Of a stretch of 64,000 bases of DNA, positions 56,364 to 64,000 are shown in pieces. Origin of the DNA: Billgrantia sulfidoxydans (lineage in GTDB: Bacteria; Pseudomonadota; Gammaproteobacteria; Pseudomonadales; Halomonadaceae). How positions within the stretch are numbered: the stretch's first letter is position 1; every line of letters begins with the position of its first letter. The notes under the pieces were generated by a model that was given only the letters and a program-made list of their open reading frames with translations, ran no database searches and was not told where the DNA came from. The stretch is taken from the NCBI RefSeq assembly GCF_017868775.1, contig NZ_CP053381.1:496001-560000 (forward strand), given 5' to 3'. The translations under genes and the position numbers were made by a program.

Positions 56364-57446
56364 ATGAATGCCCCCGCATCGCTTGCCCAGCGCCTGGCCG
56401 ACAGCCATGACGATTCTGCCGCCCCTCCCTCCAGCCGGGTCGGGATGACCCTGCCGACGCCCGGCGAACTGCGCCGGCGCCTTCCCGTCTCGCCCCGGGT
56501 GGCGGAACGCCTCTCGGCCCAGCGCCGCGCCATCCAGGAAGTGGTCGTCGGTCGCGACGACCGGATGCTGGTAGTGGTCGGCCCCTGTTCGATCCATGAG
56601 CCCCTGGCGGCGCTGGAGTATGCCCATCGCCTGGCCGAGCTGTCGCCCAGGGTAAGCGATCGCCTGCTGCCGGTCATGCGGGTCTACGTGGAGAAGCCGC
56701 GTACCACGGTCGGTTGGAAGGGGCTCGCCTACGACCCCGATCTGGACGGCAGCGGCGACATGGCCCGCGGCCTGCACCTGTCGCGCCACCTGATGCACGA
56801 GATCGCCGCGCTGGGGCTGCCGGTGGCCACCGAGGTGCTGCAGCCGATGCTGGCCGCCTACCTCGGCGACCTGGTGGCCTGGGTCGCCATCGGGGCCCGC
56901 ACCACCGAATCGCAGCTGCACCGCGAGCTGGCCAGCGGCCTGGACGCGGCGGTGGGCTTCAAGAACGCCACCAGCGGCGACGTAGGCGTGGCGGTGGACG
57001 CCATTCGCGCGGCGGCGCATCCTCACCAGCATTTCGGCCTCGACGAAGAGGGCCGCCCGGCGCTGCGCGAGACCAGGGGCAACCCGCATGCCCACGTGGT
57101 ACTGCGTGGGGGGCATCGGGGGCCCAACCACGACGGCGTCTCGGTGCGTGCCGCCCGCGAGGCCCTGGAGGCTGCCGGCCTGCCGGCCCGGCTGATGGTC
57201 GACTGCAGCCACGCCAACGCACGCAAGGATCATCGCCGCCAGGCGGAGGTGCTGCGCGACGTGGTGGCACAGCGAGCGGCGGGCGAGGCGTCTCTCATGG
57301 GGCTGATGCTGGAGAGCTACCTCGAGGAGGGCAAGCAGCCCCTGACCCCCGGTGCGCTGCGCCATGGCGTGTCGGTGACCGACCCCTGCCTGGGCTGGCG
57401 GGAAACCGAAGCGCTGCTGCTGGAAGCCGCCGAGCGGCTGCGCTGA
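56364..57446 (+). CDS. aroG: 3-deoxy-7-phosphoheptulonate (DAHP) synthase, type I
   Basis: Condenses phosphoenolpyruvate and erythrose 4-phosphate, the entry to the shikimate pathway. The 360-residue protein is of the AroFGH type: MLVVVGPCSIHEPLAALEYA, VMRVYVEKPRTTVGWKG, the RTTESQLHRELASGL region, VGFKNATSGDVGVAV, and VDCSHANARKDHRRQ. The symbol aroG is a family label; I cannot tell which aromatic amino acid inhibits it. Upstream, two aromatic-rich leader peptides and a terminator suggest expression falls when aromatic amino acids are plentiful. Confidence 0.93.
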   Translation: MNAPASLAQRLADSHDDSAAPPSSRVGMTLPTPGELRRRLPVSPRVAERLSAQRRAIQEVVVGRDDRMLVVVGPCSIHEPLAALEYAHRLAELSPRVSDRLLPVMRVYVEKPRTTVGWKGLAYDPDLDGSGDMARGLHLSRHLMHEIAALGLPVATEVLQPMLAAYLGDLVAWVAIGARTTESQLHRELASGLDAAVGFKNATSGDVGVAVDAIRAAAHPHQHFGLDEEGRPALRETRGNPHAHVVLRGGHRGPNHDGVSVRAAREALEAAGLPARLMVDCSHANARKDHRRQAEVLRDVVAQRAAGEASLMGLMLESYLEEGKQPLTPGALRHGVSVTDPCLGWRETEALLLEAAERLR

Positions 57447-57522
57447 GCCGCGAGGAGGGCGACTGTACCTCGGCGCGCGATGCCGGGATAATCCCGCCAT
57501 CGCGTTGCCACAGGAGCCCTCC

Positions 57523-59045
<1,523 letters not shown>

Positions 59046-59181
59046 CTACTCCGGCAGTGGGGCCGCGTTGCGCCATTGGCATGACGTAACGGAAGTGTGC
59101 CCCGGCAAGGATGACAGTGCGATGGCGTTCGAATGCGTTTCGTCGAGTATATCAGCGCCACCCCGTGCGGGAAGTCACGCC

Positions 59182-59210
59182 TTGTCGCACCCGTTGCGAC
59201 TCTCTAAAGT
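59182..59210 (+). promoter_or_regulatory. Candidate promoter for elbB
   Basis: TTGTCG (59182-59187) and TAAAGT (59205-59210) are 17 bp apart, in the hemB-elbB divergent gap; each matches consensus at 4/6. Confidence 0.4.
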
Positions 59211-59273
59211 GTGGGCTTCAGGATTCGAGGCGAAGCTCTTCAACCGAGGCGCCTTTACAACAAGGAGAATGGC

Positions 59274-59936
59274 ATGAGCAAACAAGTGGCGGTCATCCTG
59301 GCGGGCTGCGGCGTTCAGGACGGTTCGGAGATCTACGAGACCACCCTGACCCTGCTGCGGCTGGATCAACTGGGCATCGGCCATCGCTGCTTTGCACCGG
59401 ACATCATGCAGCATCACGTCATCGATCATCGCAGCGGCGAGGTGGCCGAAGGTGAATCACGCAGTGTGCTCACGGAGTCGGCTCGCCTCGCGCGGGGTAA
59501 TATCGCGCCGCTGGAGGAGCTCGAGGTCGAGGAGTTCGACGCGGTGATCCTGCCCGGTGGCTTCGGTGCGGCCAAGAATCTGTCCAACTTTGCCGAAGCC
59601 GGCAGTGACATGGAGCCTCTGCCGGAACTGGTCGAGGCGCTGGCACCGTTCCACGAGGCGCGCAAGCCGATCGGGCTGATGTGCATTGCACCGGCGCTGG
59701 TGCCCAAGCTGCTGGGGCCTGGCATCGCCGTGACCATCGGCCACGATCCGGGTGTCGCCGGCGCGATCAGCTCGATGGGCGGCCTGCATCGCAGCTGTGG
59801 CGTCGAGGACATCGTGGTCGACTTCGAGAACCGCGTGGTGACCACGCCGGCCTACATGCTCGCCACGCGCATCGGCGAGGCCGCCACCGGCATCTTCAAG
59901 CTGGTCGAGCGCATCGATGAACTGATGGATCTGTGA
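59274..59936 (+). CDS. elbB: Isoprenoid biosynthesis glyoxalase ElbB (DJ-1/PfpI family)
   Basis: A class I glutamine-amidotransferase-like (DJ-1/PfpI superfamily) protein; E. coli ElbB has weak glyoxalase activity and was linked to isoprenoid production. The 220-residue protein starts MSKQVAVILAGCGVQDGSEI, with DAVILPGGFGAAKNLSNFA and the nucleophilic cysteine in PIGLMCIAPALVPKL. The ATG at 59274 has AAGGAGA 7-13 nt upstream. Monocistronic, with a strong terminator behind. Confidence 0.9.
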   Translation: MSKQVAVILAGCGVQDGSEIYETTLTLLRLDQLGIGHRCFAPDIMQHHVIDHRSGEVAEGESRSVLTESARLARGNIAPLEELEVEEFDAVILPGGFGAAKNLSNFAEAGSDMEPLPELVEALAPFHEARKPIGLMCIAPALVPKLLGPGIAVTIGHDPGVAGAISSMGGLHRSCGVEDIVVDFENRVVTTPAYMLATRIGEAATGIFKLVERIDELMDL

Positions 59937-59955
59937 CCCACCGCGGCAATGCAAG

Positions 59956-59988
59956 GCGCCCCCGCTTCGTCGGAAGCGGGGGTGCTTT
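59956..59988 (+). terminator. Intrinsic terminator of elbB
   Basis: A 10-bp perfect stem (59959-59968 with 59973-59982), extended by three more pairs, with a 4-nt loop and TTT tail, 19 bp after the elbB stop. tatC ends nearby on the other strand and may share it. Confidence 0.8.
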
Positions 59989-60009
59989 CGCTATGGCGCG
60001 ACGGCCGGT

Positions 60010-60789
60010 TCAGGCGTCGTCGCGCTCCTCGGCCGACATCGCTGCGTCTTGCCGGCGCCGGCGCACCAGACGGCCGAACAGGATGCCCACCTCGTAGAGC
60101 AGGTACATCGGGATGGCCAGCAGGCTCTGAGAGATCACGTCGGGCGGCGTCAGCAGCATGCCGATCACGAAGCAGCCGAGGATGATGTAGGGCCGCTTCT
60201 TCGTCAGGCTCTCCACCGTAGTGGCGCCGGAGAGGATCAGCAGGAAGGTGGCGATGGGGATCTCGAAGGCCACGCCGAAGGCGAAGAACAGCTTGAGGAC
60301 GAAGTTCAAGTACTGGTTGATGTCGGTCATCACCGCCACGTTCTCCGGCCCGGTCTGGGTGAAGAACTGGAACAGCAGCGGGAAGACGACGTAGTAGGCG
60401 AAGGCGGCGCCGGCATAGAACAGCCCCACGCTCGAGGCCAGCAGCGGCAGCGCCAGGGCCTTCTCGTTGTCGTAGAGCCCGGGGGCGACGAAGGCCCAGG
60501 CCTGGTGCAACACGTAGGGGATGGCGACGAACACCGCCACCACCAGGGTCAGCTTGAACGGGGCCAGGAACGGCGAGGCCACCTCGGTGGCGATCATCTG
60601 CGAGCCTTCCGGCAGCATGCCCATCAGCGGCTGGGCCACGAAGGTGTAGATCTCGTTGGCGAAGGGGTAGAGCCCCAGGAAGATCACCAGGATCGCCACC
60701 ACGGCGCGCAGCAGGCGCGAGCGCAGCTCGATCAGGTGCTCAATCAGGGGAGCCTGGCCAAGTTCCTGCTTGTCGTCGGAGTCGCTCAT
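60010..60789 (-). CDS. tatC: Sec-independent protein translocase TatC
   Basis: Six-helix inner-membrane receptor for twin-arginine signal peptides, paired with TatB. The 259-residue protein has APLIEHLIELRSRLLRAVVAI at the N-terminus (signal-peptide site), the conserved FLAPFKLTLVVAVF and QAWAFVAPGLYDNEK cytoplasmic and periplasmic loops, and TPPDVISQ before the last helix. The ATG at 60787-60789 overlaps the tatB stop by 4 bp. Confidence 0.97.
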   Translation of the reverse strand: MSDSDDKQELGQAPLIEHLIELRSRLLRAVVAILVIFLGLYPFANEIYTFVAQPLMGMLPEGSQMIATEVASPFLAPFKLTLVVAVFVAIPYVLHQAWAFVAPGLYDNEKALALPLLASSVGLFYAGAAFAYYVVFPLLFQFFTQTGPENVAVMTDINQYLNFVLKLFFAFGVAFEIPIATFLLILSGATTVESLTKKRPYIILGCFVIGMLLTPPDVISQSLLAIPMYLLYEVGILFGRLVRRRRQDAAMSAEERDDA

Positions 60790-61211
60790 CGGGAAGCGGC
60801 GTCCTTGTCATCGTCGGAGGGGGAGGGAGGCTCGCTGCCGGCAGCCCGGGCGTCGGCCAGGGCATCGTCGAGGCGCGCGGAGGCCGGCGGTGTCGCCTCG
60901 CCGTCGCCCTCGGCGGAGCGCTTGGCGTCGGCCTGGCCTGGCGTCGGAGCGGGGTCGGCGATACTCTCCACGTCGCGCTTGGCCTTGCTCAGGCTCTCGT
61001 CGAGCTTGGCCTGCTGCTCCTTGAGCTTCTGGCGCAGCTCCTCCGCCTCGAGCTGCGAGTTGATCTCTCGCTGCATGCTCGACACGGTGCGCTTGATCTT
61101 GCCGACCCACAGCCCCACGGTGCGCGCCGCCTTGGGCAGGCGCTCCGGGCCGAGCACGAGCAGGCCCACGATCCCGAGGACCAGGAGTTCGAGGAAGCCG
61201 ATATCGAACAT
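60786..61211 (-). CDS. tatB: Sec-independent protein translocase TatB
   Basis: Single-helix partner of TatC in substrate recognition. The 141-residue protein begins MFDIGFLELLVLGIVGLLVL with the conserved glutamate at position 8, then LGPERLPKAARTVGLWVGKI, an amphipathic helix, a charged coiled-coil stretch, and a low-complexity Ala/Glu/Asp tail. It follows tatA by 6 bp and overlaps tatC by 4 bp. Confidence 0.95.
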   Translation of the reverse strand: MFDIGFLELLVLGIVGLLVLGPERLPKAARTVGLWVGKIKRTVSSMQREINSQLEAEELRQKLKEQQAKLDESLSKAKRDVESIADPAPTPGQADAKRSAEGDGEATPPASARLDDALADARAAGSEPPSPSDDDKDAASR

Positions 61212-61217
61212 GGAGGC

Positions 61218-61487
61218 TTACTTGCGCTCTTCCCGTTCCTCGACGCTGTCCGCCGCCTTCTTCTCCTCGGCGCGGACGTCATACGTGTTGGGCTGCTCTT
61301 CGTGGGTCACCTTGGCCTGCGGCTTGTCGTCCTTGCCCGCCTTGTCTTCTTCATTGACGGCCTGCTTGAAGCCCTTGACCGCGCCACCCAGGTCGGAACC
61401 GACGTTGCGCAACTTCTTGGTGCCGAAGATCAGGATGATGATGCCGAGTACGATCAGCAGTTGCCAGATACTGATGCCACCTAACAT
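61218..61487 (-). CDS. tatA: Sec-independent protein translocase TatA
   Basis: Pore-forming subunit of the Tat system. The 89-residue protein has the N-terminal helix [20 protein letters not shown], the [20 protein letters not shown] hinge and amphipathic helix, and a charged tail rich in Lys and Glu. First tat gene of the operon, 47 bp after hisE. Confidence 0.96.
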   Translation of the reverse strand: MLGGISIWQLLIVLGIIILIFGTKKLRNVGSDLGGAVKGFKQAVNEEDKAGKDDKPQAKVTHEEQPNTYDVRAEEKKAADSVEEREERK

Positions 61488-61534
61488 GAAGCGTTACCTC
61501 TGAGTCGGGTTTCCGGCGAATCCGGAAGCCAATT

Positions 61535-61870
61535 TCACTTGGACCTTGCGGCCTTCTCTTCGTGCCCGGAGATTCCGAAACGGCGGGCCAACTCGTCTAG
61601 CACGTCCCGGTGGTCGAGTCCGAGATGCGACAGCATCACCAGGCTATGAAACCACAGGTCGGCGGTTTCGGCGACCAGTGCCTTGCGCTCGGCGTCGCCG
61701 CCGGCCTCGGCGTCTTTGGCCGCCAGCAGGGTTTCCGTGGCTTCCTCGCCGACCTTCTCGAGTATCTTGTTGAGCCCCTTCTGATGCAAGGCGGCCACGT
61801 AGGAGTCGGCGGGGTCGGCGCTGCGACGGCTTGCCAGGACGCCGAAGAGTTCATCGAGAATATCATGCAT
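61535..61870 (-). CDS. hisE: Phosphoribosyl-ATP pyrophosphatase
   Basis: Hydrolyses phosphoribosyl-ATP to phosphoribosyl-AMP in the second step of histidine synthesis. The 111-residue all-helical MazG-like protein has [32 protein letters not shown] with its metal-binding glutamates, and [20 protein letters not shown]. In Pseudomonas hisI usually lies directly upstream; here ubiB ends 30 bp before and no hisI is present, so the cyclohydrolase must lie elsewhere. Confidence 0.95.
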   Translation of the reverse strand: MHDILDELFGVLASRRSADPADSYVAALHQKGLNKILEKVGEEATETLLAAKDAEAGGDAERKALVAETADLWFHSLVMLSHLGLDHRDVLDELARRFGISGHEEKAARSK

Positions 61871-61900
61871 GCGGGCGACTCCGGTTGCGATGGATCAAGT

Positions 61901-63526
61901 TCACTGCCAGGCCAGCAGGGCGAGGCCCAGCACGGCGATCAGCAGCACCGGCCAGGGCTGTCCCGCGGCCCACTCGGAGAGCGGTTGCCAGGCCAGCGCC
62001 AGGCCGGCCAGCAGCAGCCCCAGGCGCAGGCGGCGCCCACCGCGCCGGCTTTCGCGCAGCTGGTGCTGGATGCCGCCCAGGGCGTGGGCCTGGCGCCGCC
62101 GCTGGCGATGCTCGTGCTCGATACGGCTGAGCGCCTGGTGGGCCACGGAAGGCAGCTCGGGCAGCTGGCGCGACAGCTCCGGCGCCTGACGCTTGAGCGA
62201 TTCCCACAGGCCCACCGCGCCGGCGCGCTCGTGCATCCAGCGTTCCAAATAGGGCTTGGCGGTGCTCCACAGGTCGAGGTCGGGATAGAGCTGGCGCCCC
62301 AGTCCCTCGATGTTGAGCAGGGTCTTCTGCAGCAGCACCAGCTGTGGCTGCACCTCCATGTTGAAGCGCCGTGCGGTCTGGAACAGCCCCAGCAGCACCT
62401 GGCCAAAGGAGATGTCCTTGAGCGGCTTCTCGAGGATCGGCTCGCACACCGTGCGGATGGCGGCGGCGAACTCGTTGGCACGCGTGTCCTCGCCGACCCA
62501 GCCCGACTCGATGTGCAGCGCGGCGACCTCGTAGTAGTCCTGATGGAAGAAGGCGAGCAGGTTGCGCGCCAGGTAGTCCTGGTCCTCGCGGGTCAGGCTG
62601 CCGACGATGCCGCAGTCGATGGCGATGTACTGCGGGTCGTGGGGGTGCTCGCGGGACACGAAGATGTTGCCCGGATGCATGTCGGCATGGAAGAAGTTGT
62701 CGCGGAACACCTGGGTGAAGAAGATCTCCACGCCGCGTTCGGCGAGCCGCTTGAGGTCGGTGCCCTGGGCGCGCAGCGCGGCGATGTCGGCCACCGGGAT
62801 GCCGTGGATGCGCTCCTGCACCATGACCCGGCGGCGGGTGTGCGACCAGTGAACCGTGGGCACGTGAAGCAGCGGCGAATCCTTGAAGTTGCGTTTGAGC
62901 TGCGAGGTGTTGGCGGCTTCCTTGTGCAGGTCGAGCTCGTCGAACAGGGTGGCCTCATAGTCACGAACCACCTCCACCGGGCGCAGCCGTCGCGCTTCTG
63001 GCAGCAGGGCCAGCAGCCCCGCCACCCGGTACATCAGCGCCATGTCCTGGCGCATCACCCGGTCGATGGCGGGGCGGATGATCTTGACCACCACGTCCTC
63101 GCCGCTGTGCAGGCGGGCGGCATGTACCTGGGCAATGGAGGCCGAGGCCAGCGACTCGGGCTCGAAATGGGCGAAGGCGGCGTCGAGTGGCATGCGAAGC
63201 TCGGCCTCGACCAGAGCCCTTGCCTCCTCGGCGGGAAAGGGCGGCACCTGGTCCTGCAGGCGCCTCAGCTCGTTGGCGATCTCCTCGGGCAGCAGGTCGC
63301 GGCGGGTGGAGAGCAACTGGCCGAACTTGACGAAGATCGGGCCCAGCGATTCGAGCGCCAGGCGCAGGCGTTCGCCGCCGGTGCGGCGTCCCACCGGCAC
63401 CAGGCGCAGCGGCGAAAGCAGGAAGGCCAGCCGCAGCCACCACGGCAGGCGTTGCAGTGGCAGCAGGGTATCGAGGCGGTAGCGGGTGATCACCCAGATG
63501 ATGCGCAGCAGCCGTAGCCCCATCAT
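61901..63526 (-). CDS. ubiB: Ubiquinone biosynthesis regulatory protein kinase UbiB
   Basis: Atypical ABC1/ADCK kinase-like ATPase required for coenzyme Q synthesis. The 541-residue protein has the KxGQ motif (FVKFGQ, Lys67-Gln70), the Ala-rich loop [15 protein letters not shown], the catalytic HADMHPGN and AIDCGIVG segments, and two C-terminal membrane helices (about 495-540). The ATG at 63524-63526 overlaps the ubiJ stop (ATGATG), so a start one codon later is equally possible. It forms the usual ubiJ-ubiB pair. Confidence 0.95.
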   Translation of the reverse strand: MMGLRLLRIIWVITRYRLDTLLPLQRLPWWLRLAFLLSPLRLVPVGRRTGGERLRLALESLGPIFVKFGQLLSTRRDLLPEEIANELRRLQDQVPPFPAEEARALVEAELRMPLDAAFAHFEPESLASASIAQVHAARLHSGEDVVVKIIRPAIDRVMRQDMALMYRVAGLLALLPEARRLRPVEVVRDYEATLFDELDLHKEAANTSQLKRNFKDSPLLHVPTVHWSHTRRRVMVQERIHGIPVADIAALRAQGTDLKRLAERGVEIFFTQVFRDNFFHADMHPGNIFVSREHPHDPQYIAIDCGIVGSLTREDQDYLARNLLAFFHQDYYEVAALHIESGWVGEDTRANEFAAAIRTVCEPILEKPLKDISFGQVLLGLFQTARRFNMEVQPQLVLLQKTLLNIEGLGRQLYPDLDLWSTAKPYLERWMHERAGAVGLWESLKRQAPELSRQLPELPSVAHQALSRIEHEHRQRRRQAHALGGIQHQLRESRRGGRRLRLGLLLAGLALAWQPLSEWAAGQPWPVLLIAVLGLALLAWQ

Positions 63527-64000
63527 GGCGCGGCCTCGTGTTCCAAGCGGCGGCGCAGCCTGGCCAGGCGGGCCTCGAGGCGGTCGGCGGCCACCTCCAG
63601 CTCGGTGAGGTGGTCGCGCAGGGTCTCGAACTGGTGACGCCCGGGCAGCAGGCGCGCCTCCTCGAACACGTACTCGGCGATATCGGCGCGCATCTCCTCC
63701 TGGGCACGCAGGCCCCAGCGGGCCATGCGCCTGAGCCCCTCGGCCAGGCTGTGGGCAGGCACGTCGCCGAGCCAGCGGGCGAGCTCCGCCTCCCAGTCGA
63801 TGTCGAGGTCGAAGAACAGCTCGCGCACCTCCTCGAGCAGGTGGACCCGGCCCCGCACTGCCAGGCGGCCGCGGAACATCAGCCGCTCCATCGATTCGCC
63901 GCCGAGCAGCTCACCGAGCGTCTCGGCATCGAGTTCGACGACGGCGTCGGCGCTTCCCTCGTCGAGCTCTTCCTGGCGCATCAGGTCGACGCCACGCGGA
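63523..64000 (-). CDS. ubiJ: Ubiquinone biosynthesis accessory factor UbiJ (partial, 5' end outside window)
   Basis: Lipid-binding scaffold for the ubiquinone-synthesis complex, with UbiK. The frame is open to the window end; an internal ATG at 63979-63981 is not taken as the start, since the SCP2-like lipid-binding domain of about 200-residue UbiJ should continue upstream. The visible part holds the end of that domain ([20 protein letters not shown], then [20 protein letters not shown]) and the C-terminal coiled coil ([20 protein letters not shown]). It overlaps ubiB by 4 bp. Confidence 0.9.
   Translation of the reverse strand, partial: PRGVDLMRQEELDEGSADAVVELDAETLGELLGGESMERLMFRGRLAVRGRVHLLEEVRELFFDLDIDWEAELARWLGDVPAHSLAEGLRRMARWGLRAQEEMRADIAEYVFEEARLLPGRHQFETLRDHLTELEVAADRLEARLARLRRRLEHEAAP

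Overview
The window is about 64 kb of high-GC, gene-dense chromosome from a gammaproteobacterium. Gene content, order and dispersed intergenic repeats fit Halomonadaceae (Halomonas or a close relative). That placement is an inference from gene order and protein character, not a database result. I see no prophage, transposase, CRISPR array, rRNA or tRNA. Nearly all of the window is core housekeeping sequence.

Layout: (1) 1-9.9 kb: the 3' end of rpoH with its terminator; then on the minus strand slmA, argB, algC, dut and coaBC (nucleoid occlusion, arginine, sugar phosphates, dUTP removal, coenzyme A); then on the plus strand radC, rpmB-rpmG, mutM, an RlmI-type rRNA methyltransferase, a DUF2007/zinc-ribbon protein and a thioesterase. 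(2) 10-20.9 kb: ald, trpS, a YeeE/YedE sulfur transporter and maeA, convergent with acnA across a two-way terminator; then a CPXCG protein, trxB, slyX and a membrane-anchored cold-shock-domain protein. (3) 20.9-28.7 kb, minus strand: an uncharacterised protein, dapE, dapD, a Spx/ArsC-like protein, dapC, glnD and map, so lysine/peptidoglycan precursor synthesis sits beside nitrogen sensing. (4) 29-49.8 kb, plus strand: the classical rpsB-tsf-pyrH-frr-uppS-cdsA-dxr-rseP-bamA-skp-lpxD-fabZ-lpxA-lpxB-rnhB-dnaE-accA-tilS block, which links translation, isoprenoid carrier, phospholipid, outer-membrane assembly and lipid A synthesis. (5) 49.8-57.4 kb: a short ppx, a long rho leader and rho, ubiD-fre-folM, then a 660-bp stretch holding small ORFs and an attenuator-like region ahead of a DAHP synthase. 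(6) 57.5-64 kb: a DUF3087 protein, hemB (convergent), elbB, then on the minus strand ubiJ (cut by the window end), ubiB, hisE and tatABC.

Most notable points: the DAHP synthase gene is preceded by two small ORFs carrying clusters of Tyr/Trp/Phe codons, with a strong intrinsic terminator and alternative RNA pairings between them, which looks like aromatic-amino-acid attenuation. rseP, expected to be essential, is broken by one extra G in a GC-rich low-complexity run; reading on in the +1 frame restores a full-length protein with both catalytic motifs. Two 80-bp copies of a structured repeat (77/80 identical) lie inverted, about 5 kb apart, around accA-tilS-ppx-rho. A cold-shock domain is fused behind two predicted membrane helices.
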